Assembly: GCA_030064755.1 (NCBI GenBank)
Contig: JASJEH010000010.1
Coordinates: forward strand, 1 to 56,497
DNA: 56,497 bases
Source of the DNA: Methyloceanibacter sp.
Lineage (GTDB): Bacteria; Pseudomonadota; Alphaproteobacteria; Rhizobiales; Methyloligellaceae
Direction of reading: 5' to 3'
The notes under the pieces are model-generated. The model searched no databases. It saw nothing but the letters and a program-made list of their open reading frames with translations, and was not told where the DNA came from. Position numbers and translations under genes: made by a program. Positions 22,071 through 32,774 of the stretch are shown piece after piece (the first letter of the stretch is position 1; each line of letters opens with the position of its first letter).

Positions 22071-23514
22071 GTCTTGCCCCCTTGGTTAACGCAGCTGCAA
22101 CCGCGTCGTGATCGGAAAATGGAATGACGGTCGTGCCGATGGTCTGACCCGTCTCATGTCCCTTGCCGGCTACGAGCAAAACGTCGCCTTCGCGCAGCAT
22201 ACGGATCGCCTCTGAAATCGCAGTCGCGCGGTCGCCGATCTCACGCCCCCCGGGAACGGCCACCAAGATCTCATCGCGAATGGCGGCGGGGTCCTCGCTG
22301 CGCGGATTGTCGTCGGTCACGATCACCACGTCGGCCTTCTCTGCAGCAGTCGCACCCATCTCGGGGCGCTTACCGCGATCGCGATCGCCACCGCAGCCGA
22401 ACACGACGAAGAGCTTGTTTGCCGCATAGGGCCTTAAGGCGTCGAGCGCCTTGGCTAGCGCATCGGGCGTATGCGCGTAGTCGATGAAGATAGGCGCGCC
22501 ATAGGCCGACGTCCCCGCAAGATCGAGACGCCCGGTCGCGCCTTGCAGCCTCTCAAGCCGCGGCAGAACGTCGGCGGCGGACGCGCCTGTCGCCATGACG
22601 AGACCAGCCGCCACGAGGGCATTGCTCGCTTGAAACGCCCCGACAAGAGGCAAGCGCACCGTATACGTTGTTCCTTCATACTCGATGGCCAGGCGTTGCG
22701 CGAAGCCGTCGATCTCCGCAGACACCAGGCGCAGGCCTTCCCCCGCGTGACCTACCGTAAAGACCTTCAAACCCCTTACTCTGGCGGCATCGGCGACCCG
22801 CGCACTTTCCGAACCATCCATGTCGATCACCGCCGTCGCCCCGGGTTGCAGGAGTTCGGTGAAGAGACGCAGCTTTTGCGCAAAGTAATCTTCGAAGCTG
22901 GCGTGGTAGTCCAAGTGATCCCGCGAAATGTTGGTGAAGGCTGCGGCTTCGAGCGCAACTCCATCCAGACGCCGCTGTTGCAATCCGTGGCTTGAGGCTT
23001 CCAGCGCGAGATGGGTTACACCCTCAGCGCTGAGCTCGGCCAGAAGGCCATGCAGCTCGATGGGATCGGGAGTGGTATGCTTCAGGGTCTTTGTGCCGCG
23101 CGGCGACACGACGCCAACCGTCCCAAGACTCGCCGCGGCATAGCCCGCATCACTCCAGAGCTGCCGCGTGAAGGCTGCCACGGAGGTCTTGCCGTTCGTG
23201 CCGGTGACGGCCACCGTCGTCCCAGGCTGCGCGCCATAAAACTTTGCGGCAGCCATAGCGAGGGTTTTGCGTGGGTCGGGTACCGGGACGACCGGCACGT
23301 CAACATCCATCTCGTTGGGCGCGAGGACCGCGACAGCGCCGCGCGCCACCGCATCGGCTGCATATCGAGCGCCGTCCGTGTTGACGCCAGGCAGCGCTGC
23401 AAAGAGATAGCCGGGCTTCACCTGCCGGCTGTCAGCCGCAATGCCAGAAATCGAGAGAGCCGCAACACCCGCGCTCAGCTTCGCCTCCGGTCCTAACAAT
23501 TCACCGAGGGTCAT
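22063..23514 (-). CDS. murE: UDP-MurNAc-dipeptide--meso-DAP ligase MurE
   Basis: MurE adds the third stem residue. The 483 residues include the ATP loop VTGTNGKTSVAAFTRQL, NISRDHLDYHASFEDY with the following lysine region, and VIVTDDNPRSEDPAAIRDE. The DNPR motif is the one that selects meso-diaminopimelate over lysine, as expected in a Gram-negative. The protein overlaps murF by 8 bases and is 79 bases after ftsI. Confidence 0.97.
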   Translation of the reverse strand: MTLGELLGPEAKLSAGVAALSISGIAADSRQVKPGYLFAALPGVNTDGARYAADAVARGAVAVLAPNEMDVDVPVVPVPDPRKTLAMAAAKFYGAQPGTTVAVTGTNGKTSVAAFTRQLWSDAGYAAASLGTVGVVSPRGTKTLKHTTPDPIELHGLLAELSAEGVTHLALEASSHGLQQRRLDGVALEAAAFTNISRDHLDYHASFEDYFAQKLRLFTELLQPGATAVIDMDGSESARVADAARVRGLKVFTVGHAGEGLRLVSAEIDGFAQRLAIEYEGTTYTVRLPLVGAFQASNALVAAGLVMATGASAADVLPRLERLQGATGRLDLAGTSAYGAPIFIDYAHTPDALAKALDALRPYAANKLFVVFGCGGDRDRGKRPEMGATAAEKADVVIVTDDNPRSEDPAAIRDEILVAVPGGREIGDRATAISEAIRMLREGDVLLVAGKGHETGQTIGTTVIPFSDHDAVAAALTKGARLG

Positions 23515-23593
23515 GTCCGACTGCCCGTAACCGGCTCAAAAAATGAAGGAAAACTCAAGGCCGTGACAAATGGTATTGCGCCACAGCCGTCTT

Positions 23594-25294
23594 CTAATAG
23601 GTGGCCGGGGTCGTGGCGTCAAACCGGGATGCAGTCTCATCGAACTTGGGCTGCACGCCAAGTATCGGTGCTATCCGAGCCACAACGTTGCCAACCGTCG
23701 GCGCCGCATTCCGGCCCGCTGTGGAAACATAGTTGGTGGCTTCGACGCGCTGAGGCTCATCCAGCGTCACGAGGACAACATACTGTGGATCGTCCGTCGG
23801 GAAGACCGATAGGAAACTGTTCAACAGCGAGTGACGCGCATAACGCCCGTTGACAACCTTCTCGGCAGTTCCAGTTTTGCCGCCGACCCGGTAGCCTTCC
23901 GCATCTGCCCGTTTTCCCGACCCGCGTATAACGTTCTCTCGCATCAGCTTCACCACCGCCGCACTGGTCTCAGACGATACGACGCGTTTTGCAGCCACCA
24001 TGGCTTCCTCACGCGTGCGCGGCAGAAATGTCGGCGGAATTGCATAGCCGCCATTCACAAGCGGTACGGTCGCCGTCGCTAGCTGAAGAGGTGTCACTGA
24101 CAAGCCGTGGCCGAAAGCGATCGTCATCGTGTTCAGCTTTTTCCAACGGCTGGGAACGATGGGCGCCGCGCTAGGCCCGAGTTCGGTGACGACAGGATCG
24201 AGTAGTCCAAGCTTCTTGAGGAAAGCACGATGAGCCGGAACGCCCATATGCATAGCCATTTTGGCGGACGCAATATTCGAGGAGTAAATGAAGGCCTCGG
24301 CGACGGTGAGCGGCCTGCGTTTGCCGTGGAAATCGCTGATCGAAAAACGGCCGAAATAGATCGGGCTTGTTGCGTCGTATACGGTGTTCAAATTCGCTAA
24401 ACCGGAATCGAGGACGCCTGCGACGGTGACCGCCTTGACGATCGAGCCCAACTCGTACACGCCAAAGCCGACACGGTTGATCCTATTCTTGTCCAGCGCT
24501 TCGTGACGGCGATGAGGATCGAAGTCGGGCAGCGAGGCGAGGGCTACGATCTCTCCGGTATGCACATTCATGACGATGCCCGAGGCAGCCTTGGCCTTAT
24601 ACAGCGTCATCGCGCTCACAAGCTCTTCCCTCAGAACGTGCTGCGCGCCAACGTCCAGGGAGACGGCTACGGTCTCACCGCCCGTCTCGGTCTGAGGGTT
24701 CATCATCGTGAGCTGAGGGTTGTTGTCGATAAACTTCTCGATGCCGCCGAGACCGCGATTGTCCACATCGACGAGGCCTACGACATGGCTAGCCGTCGCG
24801 CCAACGGGATAAAAGCGGCGGTACTCCTGGATAAAGCCAAGACCGGGAAGTCCGAGATCATGCACGCTCTGCTGCTGGCCCGGTGCCAGCTCACGAGCGA
24901 TGCGCACAAAGCGTCCCCGCCCCTTGAGCTGCTTCCGCAGCTTCACCTTGTTGATGTTCGGCAGAACGCGCGAGACGCCGTCCACGACTTCGTCGGCATC
25001 GAGGATGCGTTTGGGGTCGGCATAGAGTGTTGCGCCGCGAATATCTGTTGCGAGCAGTTGACCGTTGCGGTCGAGAATGTCCGGCCGGTGGATCGTCGTC
25101 GATATGTCGTAGGACCCAGCTCGGCCCGGGCCGTGACCAGCAAGGCCGAGCGATACGAGGCGTCCGCCGATCAAGACGAAGGCTAAGGCAAATCCCAAAC
25201 ATGCGAGGCGAAACCGGGTTCGGCAGCGGGCATGGTAGGCGCGCGCCGCGCGTGCTTCCGCAGGAGTCGGGTTTTGATTTTCGCGCTGAGCCAT
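23594..25294 (-). CDS. ftsI: Septal transpeptidase FtsI (PBP3)
   Basis: FtsI crosslinks septal peptidoglycan with FtsW. The 566-residue class B penicillin-binding protein has one membrane anchor (about residues 27-47), the N-terminal dimerisation domain starting IHRPDILDRNGQLLATD, and a transpeptidase domain with active-site S284-x-x-K (GSIVK), SSN at 338-340 and KTG at 473-475. All three catalytic motifs are intact. It lies 12 bases after ftsL and upstream of murE. Confidence 0.97.
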   Translation of the reverse strand: MAQRENQNPTPAEARAARAYHARCRTRFRLACLGFALAFVLIGGRLVSLGLAGHGPGRAGSYDISTTIHRPDILDRNGQLLATDIRGATLYADPKRILDADEVVDGVSRVLPNINKVKLRKQLKGRGRFVRIARELAPGQQQSVHDLGLPGLGFIQEYRRFYPVGATASHVVGLVDVDNRGLGGIEKFIDNNPQLTMMNPQTETGGETVAVSLDVGAQHVLREELVSAMTLYKAKAASGIVMNVHTGEIVALASLPDFDPHRRHEALDKNRINRVGFGVYELGSIVKAVTVAGVLDSGLANLNTVYDATSPIYFGRFSISDFHGKRRPLTVAEAFIYSSNIASAKMAMHMGVPAHRAFLKKLGLLDPVVTELGPSAAPIVPSRWKKLNTMTIAFGHGLSVTPLQLATATVPLVNGGYAIPPTFLPRTREEAMVAAKRVVSSETSAAVVKLMRENVIRGSGKRADAEGYRVGGKTGTAEKVVNGRYARHSLLNSFLSVFPTDDPQYVVLVTLDEPQRVEATNYVSTAGRNAAPTVGNVVARIAPILGVQPKFDETASRFDATTPATY

Positions 25295-25306
25295 CCGAAT
25301 CCGAGC

Positions 25307-25663
25307 CTACTGAGCCGCCGCATTGATGTTTGCGGTATTGGCGTCAGCGGTCTTGGCTGACTGCGCCAACTTGCGGACACGCTCAAAGTCCGTCTCGGTC
25401 ACTTCATCCAGGATGACAATTTGCTGGGGATGAGCTGGGCTCAGTTCGAGGTACTTCTTGGCGAGGCGCTCAATGCGTTCCGGCCGATTAAGAAGGCTCC
25501 ACTCGGCGCGCGCGACGGCTAGGGAATCGCGCTCTTCTTCGATTTGCCGCTGAAGCAGGACGATCTTCTCGTCCAGGCTCCGTGCCTCGTACTTCACCTG
25601 GTAGATCACTGTGGCCAAGGCGGCGAGGCCGAGAACCAGGCAGATATTCACAAAACGCAACAT
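25307..25663 (-). CDS. ftsL: Cell division protein FtsL
   Basis: This short bitopic protein (118 residues) has a single N-terminal membrane helix (MLRFVNICLVLGLAALATVI) followed by a heptad-rich coiled coil (LDEKIVLLQRQIEEERDSL) and the conserved end WSLLNRPERIERLAKKYLEL. Position between rsmH and ftsI identifies it as FtsL, which joins FtsB and FtsQ. The ATG at 25663 is chosen because it places the helix at the N-terminus as in relatives. A GTG at 25717 next to GAGGGG would add 18 residues and overlap rsmH by 8 bases, and cannot be excluded. Confidence 0.88.
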   Translation of the reverse strand: MLRFVNICLVLGLAALATVIYQVKYEARSLDEKIVLLQRQIEEERDSLAVARAEWSLLNRPERIERLAKKYLELSPAHPQQIVILDEVTETDFERVRKLAQSAKTADANTANINAAAQ

Positions 25664-25709
25664 CACACTACCGCGTCCCAACAGCGACGCGTCCCTCAAC
25701 GCAAAACTC

Positions 25710-26747
25710 TCAAGCACCCCTCAGCTGGCGCAGCTCGGGCACCCCAAGCCCGGCTAAGTCGAAATCTTGGGCCGGAGCTTCCGTTCGGAGGCCGGCTCTT
25801 AGCCTGGCCGACCGAGCTCTTGGGTTGCTCCGGACCTCTTCTTCACTTGGTTCTACGGGCCGACGGTTAAGAAGCTGGAAGCGTGGCAAGAATTCTTTGG
25901 TGTCCTGATCGGGCAAATGCCGGGAGCCTTTTTGGGGAGGGGAGCTACGGTCTGCGAAAAAACGCTTCACAATTCGGTCTTCCAGGGAGTGAAACGTCAC
26001 CACCACGAGGCGTCCGCCTGGCTTCAACAGCCGCTCAGCGGCAATGAGACCCGCGGCAAGCTCCTCCAATTCCGAATTCACATACAGCCGAAGCCCTTGA
26101 AACGTGCGAGTTGCGGGGTGTTTCGCCTCGTTACGGGCTCGGCCAAGCACGCCGACGACAAGCTCGGCCAGCGTCCCCGTCCGGGTGATCGGGGCCTCAG
26201 TGCGCGCCTTCACGATGGCCTTGGCAATGGCGCGCGACCGGCGCTCTTCACCGAAAACGTAAATAATATCAGCGATCTGGGTTTCTTCGAAGCTGTTAAC
26301 GACGTCCGCAGCGGATATCCCTTCCGCCCCCATGCGCATGTCGAGCGGACCGTCCTTGGCGAAGGAGAAACCGCGCTCGGGCTGATCCAGCTGCATCGAT
26401 GAGACGCCGATATCGAGCACGACGCCATCGACAGTGTCGATGCCTTGGGCCTCTGCAAGGCCTTCCATCTCGCCATAGCGGCCCAATACGGCTTCGAAAC
26501 GGTTTGGGAACTCGGAGGCGAGTGTTTCCGCATTGGCGAGTGCTTGCGGATCGCGATCGATAGCCATCACGCGGCAGTTGGCCGTTTCAAGGATAGCTCT
26601 CGAATAGCCGCCTGCTCCGAATGTGCCGTCGATGATGATGTCGCCGTCTTCAGGCTTGAGCGCGGCCAGAACCTCTGAAAGCAGCACGGGAATGTGACGG
26701 ACCAGTCCGCCAGCGACAGACGATGGTCTGCCGCGGTCCGTCATCAT
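25710..26747 (-). CDS. rsmH: 16S rRNA m4C1402 methyltransferase RsmH (MraW)
   Basis: RsmH N4-methylates C1402 of 16S rRNA. The 345 residues include HIPVLLSEVLAALKP at the N-terminus, the SAM loop IDGTFGAGGYSRAIL, DGVVLDIGVSSMQLDQPERGF, the insertion domain with ATRTFQGLRLYVNSELEEL, and GGRLVVVTFHSLEDRIVKRF. This order is diagnostic. The gene overlaps mraZ by 4 bases (ATGA) and may overlap ftsL. Confidence 0.97.
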   Translation of the reverse strand: MMTDRGRPSSVAGGLVRHIPVLLSEVLAALKPEDGDIIIDGTFGAGGYSRAILETANCRVMAIDRDPQALANAETLASEFPNRFEAVLGRYGEMEGLAEAQGIDTVDGVVLDIGVSSMQLDQPERGFSFAKDGPLDMRMGAEGISAADVVNSFEETQIADIIYVFGEERRSRAIAKAIVKARTEAPITRTGTLAELVVGVLGRARNEAKHPATRTFQGLRLYVNSELEELAAGLIAAERLLKPGGRLVVVTFHSLEDRIVKRFFADRSSPPQKGSRHLPDQDTKEFLPRFQLLNRRPVEPSEEEVRSNPRARSARLRAGLRTEAPAQDFDLAGLGVPELRQLRGA

Positions 26748-27226
26748 TCCCGTACTCCCTCTGCACCGCCGCTTCCGCGGCGCCCCGCGCCGAGTAACTT
26801 GCGAAGATCGCGGACTTTGTCCCGCGCTTCTGCCAAATGTGCGTCAAAACGTTTCGGCTCCCAGAGCTGAAATTTCTCCCCCAACCCCACAAAGGTGATG
26901 TGGCTGGTGATGCCGGCATGTTCGCGCAAGCGCTCCGGGAGAATCGTACGGCCGTCTTGATCGATGGAGAGAATTTCGGATGTGCCGAAGAGCGCCGTAG
27001 CGAGCTGATCGCGCTCATCGGAATACGGCGCGAGATCTTCGACAAGAGAATTGATTTTATCGACGAGACGCTTACCGCCTGCATCGAGCGCAGGCGCATC
27101 AAGCGATGGATAGCAGTAGATGCCCTCAAGCCCGTCCTTGGCGAGAACCGTTCGGAACGGCGCGGGAACCGAAACGCGGCCCTTGGCGTCGATCCTATTG
27201 GTGAATGACGAGACAAACTGATCCAT
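26744..27226 (-). CDS. mraZ: Transcriptional regulator MraZ
   Basis: MraZ is the first gene of the dcw cluster and a DNA-binding repressor of its own promoter in the bacteria studied. The frame runs to 27382, but the ATG at 27226 (MDQFVSSFTNRIDAKGR) is preceded by GAGGGGGAG, giving 160 residues. Two SpoVT-AbrB half-domains are visible: NRIDAKGRVSVPAPFRTVL and SIDQDGRTILPERLREHAG. About 170 bases of leader separate it from a predicted promoter carrying three TGGGN boxes, which fits autoregulation. Confidence 0.95.
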   Translation of the reverse strand: MDQFVSSFTNRIDAKGRVSVPAPFRTVLAKDGLEGIYCYPSLDAPALDAGGKRLVDKINSLVEDLAPYSDERDQLATALFGTSEILSIDQDGRTILPERLREHAGITSHITFVGLGEKFQLWEPKRFDAHLAEARDKVRDLRKLLGAGRRGSGGAEGVRE

Positions 27227-27314
27227 CTCCCCCTCACGCGCTACGAAGCCGACTGAATGAACACGGAACTGAAAAACGGCGCTTCGGCGCTGGCCTTCCG
27301 CAAGCTCGGAAAAT

Positions 27315-27379
27315 GGGTGGAGGAAGCGGCGCGGATCCCCCCGTGGCCTCAAAGGAAGCGCTGCCTGCTTCCTCCACCC
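27315..27379 (-). promoter_or_regulatory. mraZ leader hairpin with competing inner hairpin (possible attenuator)
   Basis: A perfect 13-bp inverted repeat (GGGTGGAGGAAGC at 27315-27327; its complement at 27367-27379) encloses 39 bases. On the mraZ transcript this hairpin is followed by A-UUUU-CC. A second copy of AGGAAGC at 27353-27359 can pair instead with the arm at 27367-27373, forming an earlier 7-bp, 7-base-loop hairpin that excludes the long one. Such mutually exclusive pairing before the first gene is the layout of an attenuator. The pairing is seen directly; the function is inferred, and four uridines make a weak terminator. Confidence 0.5.
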
Positions 27380-27400
27380 CACTCACCGAACGGGCAGTTA

Positions 27401-27425
27401 TGGGATAGCATGGGATATCATGGGC
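27401..27425. promoter_or_regulatory. MraZ operator: three TGGGN boxes at 10-bp spacing
   Basis: TGGGA, TGGGA and TGGGC begin at 27401, 27411 and 27421 with 5-base spacers, exactly the repeat architecture known for MraZ binding in other bacteria (TGGGN direct repeats, 5-nt spacers). The boxes lie on the plus strand, opposite to dcw transcription, and overlap the spacer and -10 of the predicted promoter, as expected for a repressor site. Confidence 0.75.
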
Positions 27426-27430
27426 GTCAA
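27402..27430 (-). promoter_or_regulatory. Promoter of the dcw cluster (Pmra)
   Basis: On the minus strand TTGACG (27425-27430) is followed after exactly 17 bases by TATCCC (27402-27407), a good housekeeping-sigma promoter for an alphaproteobacterium. Transcription would start near 27395 and produce a leader of about 170 bases before mraZ. The MraZ boxes lie inside it. Confidence 0.65.
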
Positions 27431-27677
27431 CGGAAATACTCGGGAATTGGCGCTTTTGCGTGGGACTGGAGGACACGCCAAGGCGAGGCGTACCGTGATT
27501 TGGAGCGCGCAGCGTGGCGGAGCTGGAGGGCGTAGGGTAGAACCGGACGAGGATCGAACCCGGTCAGAGAGGGGAGCAATCAGGCAGCGGCGCTTCTTCG
27601 CGTCCGCATCAGGGCGCGGCCATATGGGTGGCGCATTTGCAACGCCTACTGATGGCCTGAGGCAAGCCATCGACAAG

Positions 27678-28649
27678 ATGGCAACGCAACACGTGGCGGC
27701 TATGCAGCGAAGACTATATCACCGCGTCTTTGGCCTGATGGCCCTCACGGCGCTGGTTATCGCCGTGGGTACGGCAGTCGTACGCGCCGCAGCCCCCCCG
27801 GCGATGGCGGACGGCGCGGCCTTTGCGCGCCTCGGGCCACCGGAAGCCCCGGTCAAGCTGTTCTATGAAACAATGGGCTCGGGCGACCCGTTGCTCCTCA
27901 TCCACGGCTTTGGATCGAGTACATTTACTTGGCGGCGCATTGCTCCGGCGTTAGCGACAACACACAGGGTGATCGCCGTCGATCTGAAGGGCTTCGGACA
28001 GTCCGACAAGCCGCTTGACGAGCACTACTCGATTTTCGACCAAGCCCAGCTCATCAAGCAGCTCATCCTTGAGAAGGATCTCAAGGACCTGACTTTGATT
28101 GGACACTCTTACGGGGGCGGTATCTCTCTGATGCTGGCTCTCGACAAGGATCCGCGCCTGGAAGGGCGCATCTCGAAACTCGTCCTCTTGGACACGATTG
28201 CGTACCCGCAGAACATCCCAGTCGCCTTCAAGATGATGGACATGCCCCTCATGTCCCATCTCGGCGTTCGGATGGTCCCACCCGAAATGCAAGCCCGTGT
28301 GGCGCTGAGACTTGCCTATTTCGACGACAGCAAAATCGGGGAAGACACCGTCGAGACCTATGCGGCCCCACTTCGCACAATCGCGGGAAAGCATGCCGTC
28401 ATCCAAAGCGCACGCCAGATTGTGCCGCATGGTCTCGAGGAGATTTCCAAACGCTATTCGACGATAACCCAACCGACGCTGATCGCGTGGTGCGACAGCG
28501 ACAAAATCGTACCGCTCGATATTGGGCTAGAGCTTCGACGAAACATGCCGACCTCCCGTCTCGAAGTCATTGAGCAGTGCGGGCACATGCCGCAGGAGGA
28601 ACAGCCCGAGGCCACTCTCCGGCTCATACAGAACTTTTTGGCGCGCTGA
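27678..28649 (+). CDS. Membrane-anchored or exported alpha/beta hydrolase
   Basis: After a short basic head and one hydrophobic segment (FGLMALTALVIAVGTAVV), a complete alpha/beta-hydrolase fold follows: oxyanion loop LIHGFGSSTFTW, nucleophile elbow GHSYGGG, acid residue in WCDSDKIVPLD and histidine in EQCGHMPQEEQPE. The substrate is not evident; sequences of this type include esterases, epoxide hydrolases and haloperoxidase-like enzymes. The start is uncertain. The frame is open from 27420, and ATG codons occur at 27624, 27678 and 27702; 27678 puts the hydrophobic segment near the N-terminus and gives 323 residues. The gene is divergent from mraZ and is followed by a hairpin. Confidence 0.88.
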   Translation: MATQHVAAMQRRLYHRVFGLMALTALVIAVGTAVVRAAAPPAMADGAAFARLGPPEAPVKLFYETMGSGDPLLLIHGFGSSTFTWRRIAPALATTHRVIAVDLKGFGQSDKPLDEHYSIFDQAQLIKQLILEKDLKDLTLIGHSYGGGISLMLALDKDPRLEGRISKLVLLDTIAYPQNIPVAFKMMDMPLMSHLGVRMVPPEMQARVALRLAYFDDSKIGEDTVETYAAPLRTIAGKHAVIQSARQIVPHGLEEISKRYSTITQPTLIAWCDSDKIVPLDIGLELRRNMPTSRLEVIEQCGHMPQEEQPEATLRLIQNFLAR

Positions 28650-28674
28650 AGCAAACCTGTCGTGGCGCGCCTTT
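28640..28674 (+). terminator. Hairpin over the hydrolase stop codon
   Basis: GGCGCGC (28640-28646) pairs with GCGCGCC (28665-28671) and is followed by TTTA. The stop codon lies in the 18-base loop. It is a reasonable but weak intrinsic terminator. Confidence 0.5.
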
Positions 28675-28842
28675 AGGCTCGCCGAGCCTCGAATCGCCCT
28701 ATGGCGGATGAGACGAGGCAGTATTAGTTTTTCTTATAGACACAATAAGGAAATACGATTTGCGCTTATGGACTTTGGCGCGCACTGTGCGCCCAACTGG
28801 CGCACACCCGAGCGGCCCTACAATCCAAAATCAAGAACGTAA

Positions 28843-31069
<2,227 letters not shown>

Positions 31070-31102
31070 CGCCCTGGCCGAGCTTGGCGTTTATCGAAAG
31101 CT

Positions 31103-31168
31103 GAAGCGCCCCTCCTCATCTGGCGCTTCCCCGCAGAACGGCTGGCGTGCCTCAACCGCCAGCCGTTC
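31103..31168 (+). terminator. Double hairpin terminator after katG
   Basis: Two stems follow the tandem repeat: GAAGCGCC/GGCGCTTC (31103-31110 and 31122-31129), then a perfect 12-bp stem GAACGGCTGGCG with its complement (31136-31147 and 31157-31168, 9-base loop) followed by TCACTTT. The second is symmetrical enough to act in both directions and separates katG from the convergent rnpB. Confidence 0.65.
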
Positions 31169-31248
31169 TCACTTTGCGGTTTCGGCAAGCCTGGACCATA
31201 CACGTCAAGTCTCAGCTGACCGCGTCAGGTCGCGACTGCACAAATGGA

Positions 31249-31281
31249 GACCGGCGCGAGGGGGCGTCCCTCACGCCGGTC
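31249..31281 (-). terminator. rnpB terminator
   Basis: A 14-bp stem with a single G-T pair (31249-31262 with 31268-31281; loop of 5) begins about 6 bases past the mature 3' end of RNase P RNA. On the minus strand it is followed by TCCATTTG, a short U-containing tail. Confidence 0.75.
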
Positions 31282-31286
31282 CTAAC

Positions 31287-31697
<411 letters not shown>

Positions 31698-31699
31698 TG

Positions 31700-31729
31700 A
31701 AATAAGGGGATTTCCAGGGTTCTCGTCAA
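31700..31729 (-). promoter_or_regulatory. rnpB promoter
   Basis: TTGACG (31724-31729) and TTATTT (31700-31705) are separated by 18 bases on the minus strand. They place transcription start at about 31693-31697, matching the 5' end deduced from the P1 stem. Confidence 0.7.
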
Positions 31730-31839
31730 GTGCGGGACGTGCGAGTGGCCAATCCACCTCCAGCGCATTCCGCCATCATGTACGGTCCGGTCTCGTCACG
31801 GCTTTTTGATCGCCCGGTTACCATTGTTCCCATATGCTC

Positions 31840-31854
31840 GCGGCAACTTGCCGC
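31840..31854. promoter_or_regulatory. 15-bp palindrome upstream of the Crp/Fnr gene
   Basis: GCGGCAA-C-TTGCCGC is a perfect inverted repeat 72 bases before the regulator start. It does not resemble the TTGAT-N4-ATCAA Fnr or TGTGA-N6-TCACA Crp site. It could be an operator or simply a short hairpin. Confidence 0.4.
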
Positions 31855-31925
31855 ATAATGATGGAAATTCAGCTTTTCCGAGGCTTGCGGAAGCGGTGCA
31901 ACCCTTTGCAAGGGCACTTCGAGCA

Positions 31926-32645
31926 ATGACAAATCAAGTTCTGATCGCACGCTGGCTCACGGTGTTTCCAGAACTGGCAGAGCTTGAGCCAGAAACGAAA
32001 GAGACGCTCTTCGAGGTCACCCAGTTCGAACGGCTCCGCCGCGGTGACACGGCTTACTACCAAGGCCAGCTTTGCCAGAACTACGTCATGTGCATCGAGG
32101 GCCAAACGCGCGTCTATAAGACGTCGGAATCGGGCCGGGAGATCATGCTCTACCAGGTCGGCGCCGGAGAGACGTGTGTTCTAACTACGTCCTGCTTGAT
32201 CGCAGGGAACCCCTTTCCCGCCGAAAGTAACGCGCAGGCGGATGCCTTGCTTGCGGCCATCCCGGCGGATGTCTTCCACCAGCTCATGTCATCGTCACCC
32301 AAGTTTCGGAACTACGTGCTGTCAAACTACGGAGACCTGTTGTCGAGCCTAATCATGCTCGTGGACGAAGTGGCCTTCGCAAGCCTCGACCTTCGCCTGG
32401 CCCGGCGTCTCCTGGCCGAAACCGAAAGCAGCAGCGTCGTCTCGAAGACCCATCAGCAGCTCGCGCTGGATCTTGGAAGTGTTCGTGAGGTCATCAGCCG
32501 TTACATCTCGGAATGGGAGAGACTGGGCTGGGTCCGCTCCTCGCGCGGTTCGATCGAGGTCCTAGACCGGGATGCGCTCGCAGCCTACGGCGCAGGCGAT
32601 GCGGCTCTTCCACGCCCGGCCTTGAAAGCAGGCTCCCAGGCATGA
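31926..32645 (+). CDS. Crp/Fnr family transcriptional regulator
   Basis: The 239-residue protein has an N-terminal cyclic-nucleotide-binding-type barrel (YYQGQLCQNYVMCIEGQTRV ... MLYQVGAGETC) and a C-terminal winged helix with THQQLALDLGSVREVISRYI. The N-terminal cysteine cluster of Fnr is missing, so it is not an iron-sulfur Fnr of the classical type. It does have cysteines in CQNYVMC and in CVLTTSCLIAGNPFPAES, a segment typical of a Crp/Fnr subgroup of unknown ligand. The ATG at 31926 gives the standard family length; the frame is open upstream to 31806. It lies 129 bases before, and on the same strand as, the first secreted three-cysteine protein, so a regulatory link is possible but not shown. 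Confidence 0.9.
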   Translation: MTNQVLIARWLTVFPELAELEPETKETLFEVTQFERLRRGDTAYYQGQLCQNYVMCIEGQTRVYKTSESGREIMLYQVGAGETCVLTTSCLIAGNPFPAESNAQADALLAAIPADVFHQLMSSSPKFRNYVLSNYGDLLSSLIMLVDEVAFASLDLRLARRLLAETESSSVVSKTHQQLALDLGSVREVISRYISEWERLGWVRSSRGSIEVLDRDALAAYGAGDAALPRPALKAGSQA

Positions 32646-32774
32646 CGGCCCGGCAACGTAACTCAGGTCACAGACAAGGTCGGGGAGTGCAACTTAAGGA
32701 CGATCGAGAGCAGAAGTTCCAAGAATCAAACAGAACATGACTCGAAGAGAAGAAACGCCGGAGGACCGAAGACA

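Noticed and set aside
22080-22105. Second CtrA-like site near the murE 3' end (TTAAC followed by CAAC)
   Set aside because: Only one half-site is correct and it lies in coding sequence.
27545-27580. tRNA-like GGTTCGATCC segment on the minus strand
   Set aside because: The flanking bases do not form the 5-bp T-stem and no anticodon or acceptor arm can be drawn.
28733-28749. CTTAT-N7-ATAAG upstream of katG as an OxyR or Fur-type site
   Set aside because: It does not match the spaced ATAG/CTAT OxyR pattern or a Fur/Irr box; five-base arms in an AT-rich stretch occur by chance.
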